From: Chitinophagaceae bacterium
Lineage (GTDB): Bacteria > Bacteroidota > Bacteroidia > Chitinophagales > Chitinophagaceae
DNA: 64,000 nucleotides
NCBI GenBank assembly: GCA_016787085.1
Contig: JAEUVJ010000053.1
Coordinates: 186,001-250,000 of the forward strand
Direction of reading: 5' to 3'
Shown: positions 24,667 to 33,124 of the stretch, piece after piece
Layout of the letters: each line of letters opens with the position of its first letter
Numbering within the stretch: position 1 is the first letter of the stretch
The notes under the pieces: generated by a model
Seen by the model: only the letters and a program-made list of their open reading frames with translations
What the model was told of the DNA's origin: nothing
Databases searched by the model: none
Position numbers and translations under genes: made by a program

Positions 24667-26604
24667 TTATTTTTTCTTACGGAGCACGTACTGTTCGTTG
24701 AGCATATCGAATAACTGTTTGTAGAACTCATGTAATTCCTCGTACTGGGAAGACTGGTAAATAGGTTTTTTAAAATCAAGCTGGATCCTCGACATGACCA
24801 CGTTGCCTGACTGCTGCGAACTCCGGGCAATGGAAATGCTCGTATCGCTCATGATCATCCTGATGTTTTTAGGCAACCCTTCCAGTTCGTACCCGTCCGG
24901 TAGGGTAAAGTTTGACAAGATGGTGTACTGTTGTTTGAACCCAAAGAAAACATCGGAAAAACGGCTGTCGGCTACAAAGGGATTTTTTTCAAGCCCGGTA
25001 AGAATATTGTTCGAAAAATAACGGTAGTCGCCGGAAGCATTTAACGGCAGCTTGAACTTGACCTTTTGTATCAGTGGGAGAGAATCCGATTCCACGTTCT
25101 CAAATGCCACTTCATCTACAGTCAATCCCGGCATGGCGCCGGTGGCATATTTTTCAATATACTTTTCTTTACCTTCTTTCACAGCGGGCAACCTCATCAG
25201 GCGGGCATAATCAAAACTGTTGATGTTTACTTCTCCTTCCATTTTCCCCGACTCATCTATCATGCCTATCACTTGTATCACATTCCGGGCACGGAGGTCA
25301 TCATGCCATAGCTGGCGCCATCCCCAGTTAAAGGTTTCGATCTTCTCGATCACAAGCCCTTCCGTCAGCAGGATATCTGCCGGGATCAGGTGCGGGGGTG
25401 TTTCTTTCTGTGAAGCATCCAGCACATAGACCTTGTTATCTATTTTGACATAGGCCATCACTTTATTGAACTGGTAAAAACCGGGATAATCATAGGTACC
25501 GGCATCGCTTGCATTCACAATGCCATTGTCATGGGTGCTTACCAATACAGGAAAAGCGTCGAGGCCGGCATCTTTGAGCAGGTTGACAAGGATCAGGTTG
25601 ATCTCGCCCACCGTTCCTTTTTTATCCTTCCAGGCAGCTTTTACCCCGTCCAATGCCCAGATACCTTCATACTTGTTCCATTCCATGTTATCCTGCACGT
25701 ACTTATAAATGGTCTTCATTTTTTCATAAGGAGCAGTGATGCCCTTGAGTTTCTCATCCAGCTCGGCCGTACGGGGAATATTCTTTTTGATCTGTACGCC
25801 AAAGTCCTCATCTTCCATCAGGTATTTTATCACCTGTACCCAGTTCACCACCCGGTTCGTTCGCCGGCCATTGATATTGAAAGCGGTCACTTTTGTTTCC
25901 AGGTGATCACGATAAAAATCTTCGTTAAGGATAAATGGCTCATCCCTGAACCCCGGTACATTGCTCATGGAATAGGTCTTGACCGTACGGGTGGATTTTT
26001 CATCCGTTTTCTGTTCATAATTCCTTGAACAACGAGGGGTGGTATGCGTTTCGATCTCATGCGGAAAATCGGTGATGAACCTGCTATATCTTACCGGGAT
26101 AGAACGCTGAAAATACCAGTCTATCAGCCCGATGCCGGTGTGTTTGAATTTGTATTCTATCACCGATCCCACTTTTACTTCCGGGAAGGTGAATACTTTT
26201 TCCGTGAATTTCTTATTCAGCTTTTTTTCATAGATCAGTTTCTTTTCCACTTTGGTAACAATAATATTGCCCGCGGGGTCAAGATTATACGTTTGCGCAT
26301 CAATACTGCTGATATTCTGTGCCGCGGCTTCGCTGCGGTAGGAAAGGTGTACGTTGGCCCAGTCCATGCCTTTATCGCTGAGTATTTTGATACGAACCCT
26401 TCGTCTCATTTCCATACCGGAGGAAGGAATAAAGCTCAGGTCTGCTTCATCCAGCAGTATCATCGCTTCGGCTTTCTCATCAAAATCGCATTCTTTCATC
26501 TCCAGGTCGGCTTTGTCCACTTTGCCAAAAGCGGGAAGGTCTTTTTGAGCGGATAAGGCAGTAGCGGTAAACAGCAGGACAAAAAAGAAAGTGAGTCTTT
26601 TCAT
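24667..26604 (-). CDS. DUF3857 protein with degenerate transglutaminase domain
   Basis: 645 residues, signal peptide 1-18 (ALSAQ). It has the same domain order as the next gene (DUF3857 at about 55-220, transglutaminase-like at about 280-395, C-terminal domain beyond). The Cys position reads GTVGEINL, with Val instead of Cys, and the His position reads FNKVM, with Lys; VLDAS keeps the Asp. It is therefore almost certainly catalytically dead and may serve as a partner or binding subunit of the active paralogue. The two genes form a minus-strand pair. Confidence 0.87.
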   Translation of the reverse strand: MKRLTFFFVLLFTATALSAQKDLPAFGKVDKADLEMKECDFDEKAEAMILLDEADLSFIPSSGMEMRRRVRIKILSDKGMDWANVHLSYRSEAAAQNISSIDAQTYNLDPAGNIIVTKVEKKLIYEKKLNKKFTEKVFTFPEVKVGSVIEYKFKHTGIGLIDWYFQRSIPVRYSRFITDFPHEIETHTTPRCSRNYEQKTDEKSTRTVKTYSMSNVPGFRDEPFILNEDFYRDHLETKVTAFNINGRRTNRVVNWVQVIKYLMEDEDFGVQIKKNIPRTAELDEKLKGITAPYEKMKTIYKYVQDNMEWNKYEGIWALDGVKAAWKDKKGTVGEINLILVNLLKDAGLDAFPVLVSTHDNGIVNASDAGTYDYPGFYQFNKVMAYVKIDNKVYVLDASQKETPPHLIPADILLTEGLVIEKIETFNWGWRQLWHDDLRARNVIQVIGMIDESGKMEGEVNINSFDYARLMRLPAVKEGKEKYIEKYATGAMPGLTVDEVAFENVESDSLPLIQKVKFKLPLNASGDYRYFSNNILTGLEKNPFVADSRFSDVFFGFKQQYTILSNFTLPDGYELEGLPKNIRMIMSDTSISIARSSQQSGNVVMSRIQLDFKKPIYQSSQYEELHEFYKQLFDMLNEQYVLRKKK

Positions 26605-26820
26605 GTGGAATAGTTTAAGGTTCAGAATGGTCTGTTATGCTTGTATTTAAAAAGTTCAGTTGTCCGTGGGGAGGAAACAGCAGGCCTAAAATAGTAAAAT
26701 GTTCTTTTCAATAGCATTTTTCTTAACGCTTTCTGCCGGCGTAACAGGCCGTTTGCATACAGAAAGGGGCTGGTGCATGGTTTCTACTTATTTTCTGAAC
26801 GCTAAGTATATCTTCTGTTT

Positions 26821-26828
26821 TACATTTG
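26821..26828 (+). promoter_or_regulatory. -7 promoter motif before the YiaK-like gene
   Basis: TACATTTG matches the Bacteroidota TAnnTTTG element and ends 39 bases before the chosen ATG. A TTTT/TTTC stretch near 26791 could be a spaced -33 element but is off the usual distance, so confidence is limited. Confidence 0.4.
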
Positions 26829-26867
26829 AGGAATACAGGCCGCATTTCACACAATTATTTTCCGTTT

Positions 26868-27887
26868 ATGATGCCAGGTAAAGAAGATATCCTTGTCCCG
26901 TATGCTGACATGAAAAAGATCTTTAGTGAGATACTGCTCAAACAGGGATTCACTGAAGATAAAGCAGGCCAATGTGCGGAGATATTTACAGCCAGCAGCG
27001 CTGACGGGGTCTATACCCATGGTGTGAACCGCTTTCCCACATTTGTCAGCTATATAAAAAAAGGATATGTAAAACCTGCTGCCGAGCCGTCATTAAAAAA
27101 TAGTTCCGGAAGTATGGAGCAATGGGATGGTAACCTCGGGCCCGGGCCTTTGAATGCGATCGCTGCTACAGACAGGGCCATGCAACTGGCTGACCAGTCA
27201 GGTATCGGCTGTGTGGCATTAAGTAATACCAATCACTGGATGCGGGGAGGTACATACGGCTGGTATGCAGCCAAAAAAGGGTATGCCTTTATCGGGTTTA
27301 CCAACACCATTGCCAATATGCCTGTATGGGGCGGTAAGGATAAGAAGCTTGGGAACAACCCGCTTATCATAGCCATACCTTACAAAAAGGAAGCGATCGT
27401 ACTGGACATGGCCATGAGCCAATATTCGATCGGTTCTTTACAACAGGCGAAAATGAAAGGAGAGAGGCTCGCGGTGAATGGAGGCTTTGATGCAGACGGG
27501 AACCTGACCAATGATCCGGCGGCTATCATCGGATCAAAAAGGCCCTTGCCTGTAGGTTACTGGAAAGGAGCGGGGATGGCTTTGCTGCTCGATATGCTGG
27601 CGGTATTGTTGTCGGGAGGGCTGGCCACCCATGAGATCAGCAGTAAGCAGGCGGAATATGGATTGTCGCAGGTATTTATTGCCATTGACCTTTCAAAACT
27701 GCATCCTGCTTCCAGTATGAACAATATACTTGAAGCCATAATACTGGATTATCACAGCGCTGAAAAAGCGGATGCTGACGGCAGGATATTGTATCCCGGT
27801 GAACGGATATTGGCAACAAGAAAAAGAAACCTGGAAAAGGGGATACCGGTGTTGCGAGCCGTATGGGAGGAGATCGGTGCTTTATAG
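26868..27887 (+). CDS. dlgD: 2,3-diketo-L-gulonate reductase (YiaK/DlgD family)
   Basis: 339 residues from ATG 26868; the frame further upstream starts with TTG and overlaps the promoter motif. The NAD(P)H-dependent enzyme belongs to the malate/L-lactate dehydrogenase (Ldh2) superfamily. Long blocks agree with E. coli YiaK: SADGVYTHGVNRFP, NANHWMRGGTYGWYAA-like NTNHWMRGG, NNPLIIAIP, VNGGFDADGNLT and PVGYWKGAGMALLLDM. It would reduce 2,3-diketo-L-gulonate to 3-keto-L-gulonate in L-ascorbate or sugar-acid breakdown. Since the rest of the yia pathway is absent, a related keto-acid substrate is possible. Confidence 0.85.
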   Translation: MMPGKEDILVPYADMKKIFSEILLKQGFTEDKAGQCAEIFTASSADGVYTHGVNRFPTFVSYIKKGYVKPAAEPSLKNSSGSMEQWDGNLGPGPLNAIAATDRAMQLADQSGIGCVALSNTNHWMRGGTYGWYAAKKGYAFIGFTNTIANMPVWGGKDKKLGNNPLIIAIPYKKEAIVLDMAMSQYSIGSLQQAKMKGERLAVNGGFDADGNLTNDPAAIIGSKRPLPVGYWKGAGMALLLDMLAVLLSGGLATHEISSKQAEYGLSQVFIAIDLSKLHPASSMNNILEAIILDYHSAEKADADGRILYPGERILATRKRNLEKGIPVLRAVWEEIGAL

Positions 27888-27919
27888 GTTTTTTACACAA
27901 TTCATGTTGGACGTAATTT

Positions 27920-28420
27920 TTATGAAGCCTTGATTCTTATAAAAATTATTGTGTCTGTAATTATAGGATTCAACCATCCTTTAGAAGTGTCAGTATTTTT
28001 CTGTTCTAAAAGAACTTTCATGTTGTCGAATAAACTCTTTGGACATAGTTGACACAGACCTTCTTTTCCAGGTCCAGGGTTTGTAAACATTTGATTTGTT
28101 TTGTCCGCCAAACTTAAAGTGAATGTAAAGTTTTCCAAACTGTCATTCTCTACAGGAATTGAAAAATGATAACCGTATGAACTATCAAGAATTCGATTAC
28201 CATTTTTATATGTAAAACTTACCTCTGTCCATGCTGTATCAATTTTCATTTCGGTTCCATCAAGAAGTTTGAAAGTTGATTTGTTTGGGAAATATTCTGC
28301 GATACTTGACCCATTTGCTTTCGCCTCTTGTTTGGATTTACTATGTCCGAACAAACCGTCTGTATTGTCGCAACTTGAAACAACAGTCAGTAGGCATATT
28401 AGGGGTAAAATGATTCTCAT
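27920..28420 (-). CDS. hypothetical lipoprotein
   Basis: 166 residues; the signal ends in TVVSSC with a lipidated Cys near position 17. The mature part has a Gly/Ser-Lys-rich spacer and then beta-strand pattern (KLLDGTEMKID, FTFTLSLADK). No domain is recognised. The gene is AT-rich compared with the neighbouring core genes, its start sits 42 bases from one end of the dispersed repeat at 28463, and it opens the accessory region. Confidence 0.65.
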   Translation of the reverse strand: MRIILPLICLLTVVSSCDNTDGLFGHSKSKQEAKANGSSIAEYFPNKSTFKLLDGTEMKIDTAWTEVSFTYKNGNRILDSSYGYHFSIPVENDSLENFTFTLSLADKTNQMFTNPGPGKEGLCQLCPKSLFDNMKVLLEQKNTDTSKGWLNPIITDTIIFIRIKAS

Positions 28421-28462
28421 AAATTAATAGTTGCCTAACCCCTCCATCTTGGGATGTCTAAC

Positions 28463-28785
28463 TAAATTACGTACAACGTCAGTCACTGAAAAAACTAGTC
28501 ACAGGTGCTGAATAAAAATACAGAAAACCGGGCAACAGCAAAGGGTAAAATTTGTCTGCACCGGGCAGGAAGAATAAGGTTTATCCACCCTGATTAATAA
28601 ATTTTCTACTAAGGTTTGCCTGTCGGTGTGATAAGGTTGATTCAGTTGTCACAACCTGCATCCGTTGCGGCTCACGCCGGACCTTAGTAGAAATCAACCA
28701 GTGGTCAGGCCGACCTTATTACCTTATTGTTTAACCACCTGTCATAACACAAGGCCCGGAACAGGAGACTCAGTACGGAAAAGAT
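28463..28785. repeat. dispersed 323-base repeat, copy 1, with internal fold-back
   Basis: This sequence returns almost unchanged at 30211-30532 and with a central deletion at 32806-32950. Its centre holds a perfect 13-base inverted repeat (TTTCTACTAAGGT at 28603 and ACCTTAGTAGAAA at 28681) separated by 65 bases, nested inside CCTGA/TCAGG and AATAAGGT/ACCTTATT pairs. An inner stem AGGTTG/CAACCT lies within the loop. It occupies most of the gap between the lipoprotein and the ABM gene; no ORF is convincing. Confidence 0.85.
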
Positions 28786-28819
28786 CGTGCTTCATGCTAT
28801 GCGTATTTTTTCTTCACCG

Positions 28820-29212
28820 TCATTTTTGCATTTTTCGAAATATTTCAGCCATTGTCAGCGGATCAATGCTGCTCATGTCTACAAGTTTCAAAGACTTAAC
28901 CATTTTAAGAGTGCTTGTTTTATACTTCTGAAAATGCGTTGTTTTTAAATGTGCCTCATAAGCTTCCCGGTTTGCATAAATTTCTAAAATACGAACCTGC
29001 ACCGGATTTTCTTTTTGATACATTGGATAAATAGCGATAACTCCTGCTTCTGATAGAACCGATGCCCGGGATTCTTCCTGTAGGATAGCATTGTATTCTT
29101 TAAGATAATTTGAGTCAATCTCTATCTCAGATAATCGAATCATCATATTTTTTGTTTGGGCTGAAACCTCGTTGGTGTATATGAAAATTAAAAGGACAAA
29201 TAAATGTTTCAT
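28820..29212 (-). CDS. secreted ABM-domain protein (antibiotic biosynthesis monooxygenase fold), copy A
   Basis: 130 residues with a signal peptide (1-18, EVSAQ). The rest is one ferredoxin-like dimeric alpha-beta barrel: MMIRLSEIEID, LKEYNAILQEES, GVIAIYPMYQKENP, VRILEIYANREAYEAHLKTTHFQKYK. This is the YgiN/ABM pattern with the His of the final helix. Members are quinol monooxygenases or dimeric barrel enzymes; export is less common. It is about 81 percent identical (105 of 130 residues counted by eye) to the gene at 35278. It follows the MBL gene by 27 bases. Confidence 0.82.
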   Translation of the reverse strand: MKHLFVLLIFIYTNEVSAQTKNMMIRLSEIEIDSNYLKEYNAILQEESRASVLSEAGVIAIYPMYQKENPVQVRILEIYANREAYEAHLKTTHFQKYKTSTLKMVKSLKLVDMSSIDPLTMAEIFRKMQK

Positions 29213-29239
29213 TGTGAGGCAGGTTTAAAGAGCAGTCAA

Positions 29240-30142
29240 TTATTTTTTCAAGCGTCTGAGAACAAATGGTTCTCCTGGTGCCAATACTTTGATTCGTTCA
29301 GGATTAACAACTACATCATATAGTTTTTTGGGGTCTCCATTAAATGGCGAAAAGTCTGGTGAATCTACCGAACCCCAATGGCAAAGTAATAGTAGTGCGT
29401 CAGGATAGGCATTAGCAATCTTAACAGCTCCCTCAAAAGTAAAGTGCCATTCGCTATCTGAAAAGTCAAATAAAATGGCATCAGGAGCTTTCATTGTCAG
29501 ATGCTCAGGCATTAACCTGGAATCACCTGTCGCCCAGATAGTACCGTCTGGTGTGTCAAACCAAAAACCGCAGGCATCTTCATTTTTGAACCAACGGTTA
29601 CTCATACCTGGATAAGCATTCTGATAGGCATGGTCAGCCGGGGTCAATTTTATAGAAATGTTTTTCACTTTGAAGGTCTCTCCAATGTTATGTCCGACAG
29701 ATCTGAGGTTTAAGTTTCTCATCAAAGAATCAACATAAACTGTCGAATGGTAAACATCTGTAACTTTTGACATGGCAACATTAGTCGGAACACTAAAATG
29801 GTCATTGTCGGCATGCGTTACGAAAACGGCATCCAGATGAGGAACGTCCTTAGCCAAAACAGGAAAATTAATTAAAAGAGGCATATCAAAGCCTTCCAAT
29901 AATGGGTCAACCATGAAAGTTGTACCACGGCTATTGACTAAAAATCCCGCCATGCCTAACCAGCGGAGTGTTGTCTTTTTTGATTTACCGAAAGCTTTTT
30001 TGCCAAAAGGTTGCGTTGCCGGAGCCTTAGCCTGGTATTTTTTCTGAGTAGCTTTTGTGCTGTCAGAAGCGGGTTGTGCGTTTGTATTAATGGTGGCAAA
30101 AAGTGTGGTGAGTATGATCGTAGTAAAACATAGGTTTTTCAT
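29240..30142 (-). CDS. secreted UlaG-like metallo-beta-lactamase-fold hydrolase
   Basis: 300 residues; signal peptide 1-22 (TNAQ). After a Lys-rich linker the fold begins at TTLRWLGMAGFLV. The metal motif is THADNDH (H110, D112, D114, H115), a variant of HxHxDH seen in UlaG-like and zinc phosphodiesterase proteins. Further ligands are H in TPADHAYQ, D in WATGDSRL and H in LLCHWGS. The exported location and substrate are unknown. It forms a minus-strand pair with the ABM gene, and repeat copy 2 lies 68 bases before its start. Confidence 0.83.
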   Translation of the reverse strand: MKNLCFTTIILTTLFATINTNAQPASDSTKATQKKYQAKAPATQPFGKKAFGKSKKTTLRWLGMAGFLVNSRGTTFMVDPLLEGFDMPLLINFPVLAKDVPHLDAVFVTHADNDHFSVPTNVAMSKVTDVYHSTVYVDSLMRNLNLRSVGHNIGETFKVKNISIKLTPADHAYQNAYPGMSNRWFKNEDACGFWFDTPDGTIWATGDSRLMPEHLTMKAPDAILFDFSDSEWHFTFEGAVKIANAYPDALLLLCHWGSVDSPDFSPFNGDPKKLYDVVVNPERIKVLAPGEPFVLRRLKK

Positions 30143-30210
30143 TTTGTCAAAGTTTTCGTACTTGAAATAGCTGGTTTTTCATTGTATGTCTCATTGAAAT
30201 GGAGTGATGC

Positions 30211-30532
30211 TAAAATTACGCACAACATCAGCCAGTGAAAAACGATTAACAGGTTTGAATAAAATTACAGAAAACCGGGCAACAGCTAAAGGGTAAAATT
30301 TGTCTGAACCGGGCAGGAAGAGTAAGGGTTATCCACCCTGATTAATAAATTTTCTACTAAGGTTTGCCTGGCGATATGATAAGTTTGATTCAGCAGTCAC
30401 AACCTGCATCTGTTGCGGCTCACTTCGGACCTTAGTAGAAATCAACCAGTGATCAGGCCGACCTTATTACCTTATTTTTTATAGGCTGTCATGACACAAG
30501 GCCCGGTACAGGAGACTTCGTGCGGAAAAGAA
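30211..30532. repeat. dispersed 323-base repeat, copy 2
   Basis: Nearly identical to the sequence at 28463-28785 in the same orientation, 322 bases long. The 13-base inverted repeat is perfectly kept (30351-30363 and 30429-30441), with the same 65-base spacing; the AGGTTG inner stem is broken here (AGTTTG). The left end lies 68 bases upstream of the MBL gene start. The rest of the gap to 30666 has a degenerate CTCTGTG-rich stretch. Confidence 0.85.
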
Positions 30533-30569
30533 TCAGCGTTTCGCGGAGAAAACTACAATGATGTTCAAA

Positions 30570-30620
30570 ACCCTGTGTTTCTCTGTTGCTCAGCAACTCT
30601 GTGTTGGAAGACCCTTTTGA
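30570..30620. repeat. degenerate CTCTGTG word repeat
   Basis: The stretch contains CCCTGTG, TTCTCTG, and ACTCTGTG with a short palindrome TTGCTCAGCAA between them. Such word-based intergenic repeats are common in some Bacteroidota genomes. This is the part of the 30533-30666 gap that shows any structure; nothing else is apparent there. Confidence 0.4.
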
Positions 30621-30666
30621 GGCTACTTCCTCTCTATGCATAGAATTACGACTGACCCACGAGCTT

Positions 30667-31728
30667 TTAATTGATCACAGCATTGATCTTTCCCCACAGC
30701 TCATTGTCAAAACCTGATAAGGCAAAATTGGGATTCGCCGGGTCGGAAGCATTCCCCATGCGGATGACCACCATTTTTTTCGAAGGGACCACATAGATAC
30801 GCTGGTCTTCGGCGCCCATAGCGGCATACATTTCCGAAGGCGCATTGGGTACCAGTGTACCGGTATAGACCGTCTGGCTGCCCGGGAGCATGGCGCTGCT
30901 CTTGCCGTTCAGCCACCAGAAATACCCGTAAGACGGATTTATCGTTTGCGAGCTATTGATGCTTTCTTCAAAAAAAGTTTGATTAATGATCTGTTCGTTC
31001 TGCCATTTGCCTTTATTCAGCGCCATCAGGCCGAAGCGGGCCATGCTGCGGGTATTGCTGTGATAAATTTTAAAAATGACCCCATTGTTCCAAAAACCAT
31101 CCATCCCGAGTTTATCCCGGAGTTTGGCGTTGAAATAATTTTCGTAAGATTGACCGGAAGCGGCAGCCACCACATCCATCAGTTTCTGAAATACGTTATG
31201 ATATGACCAGCGGGTTCCTGCATCGGCCATATATGTCAGGTTTTGCTTTATCACCAGGTTACTCGAATCATTCAAACCTGAGGTCATTGTCAGCAGGTGC
31301 CGGTTAGTGACCAGGTTTTCCTTAAGCAGCGGGGCGCTTGTCCAGCCTGTGCCGATATAGTCGGAGACTTTGTTATTGATCTGCAGCAGGCCTTCCTGTG
31401 CAGCAATACCGGTGAGGGTGCCCGCGAGGGTTTTGCCGGCGCTGTTCCATTGCCAGGTTGAATCTTTGGTATGCCCGTCAAAATATTCTTCCATCACGAT
31501 CCGGCCGTTTACCAGGATCATAAAGGATTTGCTGTTTTTTTGCTGCAGGTAATCTTTCAACGGTTGTATCGCTGCCGTATTCCAGCCAAGGGAGGACAGG
31601 GATTTCGTTTCCCAGGCTGTGCTTCCGCTGGGCGGAAAATACATGGTTTCTTCCGGGGGCGTCACTGTTTTATCTTTCTGACAAGAGGCGAGGGGCAGTA
31701 AGGCGATCAGCAGGCAAAAATATTTCAT
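30667..31728 (-). CDS. lipoprotein serine hydrolase (class C beta-lactamase-related)
   Basis: 353 residues; signal peptide ends LASC, giving a lipidated Cys at 16. The penicillin-binding fold keeps S96 and K99 (SxxK in WQWNSAGK) and Y176/N178 (SYHN). The third motif (HTG/KTG) is not clearly seen near the C-terminus (a KKMVVIRMG strand occupies that place). This layout fits the serine hydrolase/esterase EstB-like branch rather than true antibiotic resistance. It is anchored outside the inner membrane. The next ORF downstream is 524 bases away. Confidence 0.88.
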   Translation of the reverse strand: MKYFCLLIALLPLASCQKDKTVTPPEETMYFPPSGSTAWETKSLSSLGWNTAAIQPLKDYLQQKNSKSFMILVNGRIVMEEYFDGHTKDSTWQWNSAGKTLAGTLTGIAAQEGLLQINNKVSDYIGTGWTSAPLLKENLVTNRHLLTMTSGLNDSSNLVIKQNLTYMADAGTRWSYHNVFQKLMDVVAAASGQSYENYFNAKLRDKLGMDGFWNNGVIFKIYHSNTRSMARFGLMALNKGKWQNEQIINQTFFEESINSSQTINPSYGYFWWLNGKSSAMLPGSQTVYTGTLVPNAPSEMYAAMGAEDQRIYVVPSKKMVVIRMGNASDPANPNFALSGFDNELWGKINAVIN

Positions 31729-31891
31729 AGATAGCGGAATTGCGGGGTGTTGGATGGATTTCCGGGGGTTGGGTTTAATGGGCCGTTAATTTTTTTTGGC
31801 AGCCTATAATAAACGAAACAGGAGGGGAAAAAGTATGGCAGATTATGTTGGCCGCCTTTTTTTTGTTGAATCAATAATGTAGCTATTTTCA

Positions 31892-32770
31892 TTACTTTGT
31901 CGTAACTGTTTCAATCATTGTCCAATCTATAGTGCCATCAGGTTTTTTGTTTGGAAAATAAGGATGTATGTCGATAACAGGGCTAAAATTAGAAATATAA
32001 TTGCTAAATAATTTCGATGCGGGAAGCCAAACATTTTTAAATTGAGCAAACTTGTATATCTGAGTATAGATTCCTTTTCGTAATGCAATTGTCGCAACGT
32101 AAGTGATTTTTGAATCTGTCAGCTGAGCATCAGGAATTGGTCTTTCGAGTAAAACAATTCCAGCCTTTTGATTTAAGTTCTTGTTTTCTGAAAGATAAGG
32201 AATGTAAAACGAGTAGTTAAGATCTGGATCCAATTTAGAACTGGGATAACCGTCAGACCTTGATTTGTTCCATTTTAATTGAGGTTTCTCTAATGTTATT
32301 TGAATGTTTTGCAAAGGATAGTCGCCCGAGTTTGTCAGACTAATAATCTCCATAAATTTCGTCTTTTGATCTAAATAATTAGGAACAATTCTGATATCTA
32401 AGTAGCAATAACTATTTCCACCAGTCATTTCATTTATCATCTGATTCTGTAAATTGTTTAATTCTGCTGCTTTTCTTTGGTTGTTTTGTTGTAACGTAAT
32501 TACTTCTCTTTGCTTTTCAATTAACTTCATTTGTTGTTCATTCAAACTGTCAAGACGTTTTGAGGACTGTTCATAATATTCTGCTGATTGTTTATCAGTC
32601 TTATTTTGTAACTCAACGATGGTGTCTCTGGCTGACTGTAAATTCTTCCTGTACTTTTCGTCTTTTAGCTGGGCGTCTTGCTTTTCAGCCCTATCTTTTC
32701 TTATGGTAAAATAAGTAATAGCGCCTGCTGAAATGAACGTTATTAAACCAATTATTACGGTGTAATCCAT
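31892..32770 (-). CDS. membrane-anchored coiled-coil hypothetical protein
   Basis: 292 residues from the Met at 32770. The alternative start at 32929 would read through repeat copy 3 and is rejected. A membrane helix at about 4-20 (VIIGLITFISAGAITYF) is followed by a long coiled coil (about 24-110, rich in Glu, Lys and Gln) and a beta-rich C-terminal domain (about 120-290). I recognise no family. The gene is clearly AT-rich relative to the core, and an 'edge' of repeat copy 3 starts only 36 bases before the start codon. Confidence 0.65.
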   Translation of the reverse strand: MDYTVIIGLITFISAGAITYFTIRKDRAEKQDAQLKDEKYRKNLQSARDTIVELQNKTDKQSAEYYEQSSKRLDSLNEQQMKLIEKQREVITLQQNNQRKAAELNNLQNQMINEMTGGNSYCYLDIRIVPNYLDQKTKFMEIISLTNSGDYPLQNIQITLEKPQLKWNKSRSDGYPSSKLDPDLNYSFYIPYLSENKNLNQKAGIVLLERPIPDAQLTDSKITYVATIALRKGIYTQIYKFAQFKNVWLPASKLFSNYISNFSPVIDIHPYFPNKKPDGTIDWTMIETVTTK

Positions 32771-32805
32771 CTTTATTTTCACTGACTTATGTTGAAGATT
32801 AAAAT

Positions 32806-32950
32806 GGCGGCTAACGACAGACTGTGGAAAAATATTCACATCTGTTGAATAAAAATACAGAAAACCGGGCAACGGCTGAAGGGTAAAATTTGCCTGCACG
32901 GAGTCCATGCATGACACAAGTCCCGCCACAGGAGACTTCGTATGGAAATA
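32806..32950. repeat. dispersed repeat, copy 3, with central deletion
   Basis: The left part (AATAAAAATACAGAAAACCGGGCAAC at about 32848 and onward) and the right part (ATGACACAAGTCCCG... ending near 32950) match copies 1 and 2, but about 175 central bases, including the fold-back, are replaced by a short filler (about 11 bases). It occupies most of the gap between the AT-rich coiled-coil gene and the AraC gene; from 32951 to 33124 I see nothing further. Confidence 0.75.
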
Positions 32951-33124
32951 AGCTACACCTGGTCCAGCCCTTTCACTTTATTTAGAGGACCTGATTGGGT
33001 TTGTTCAGGAGATCAGTTCACAGATTTTCATGAAACATTCTCGATATGGTCAATACCAGTCTTTTGAGAGTCATGACCAGGCTGTTACTTAAAGTATTTC
33101 TGGCGCAAAACCATTATTTCTTAA

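Noticed and set aside
25531-26556. Long plus-strand frames opposite the DUF3857 gene
   Set aside because: Their translations are Phe/Ile-rich without domain sense and are explained as the mirror of a real gene on the other strand.
32771-32929. N-terminal extension of the coiled-coil protein gene
   Set aside because: It would run through repeat copy 3 and lacks a protein-like pattern; the Met at 32770 starts a normal membrane helix.
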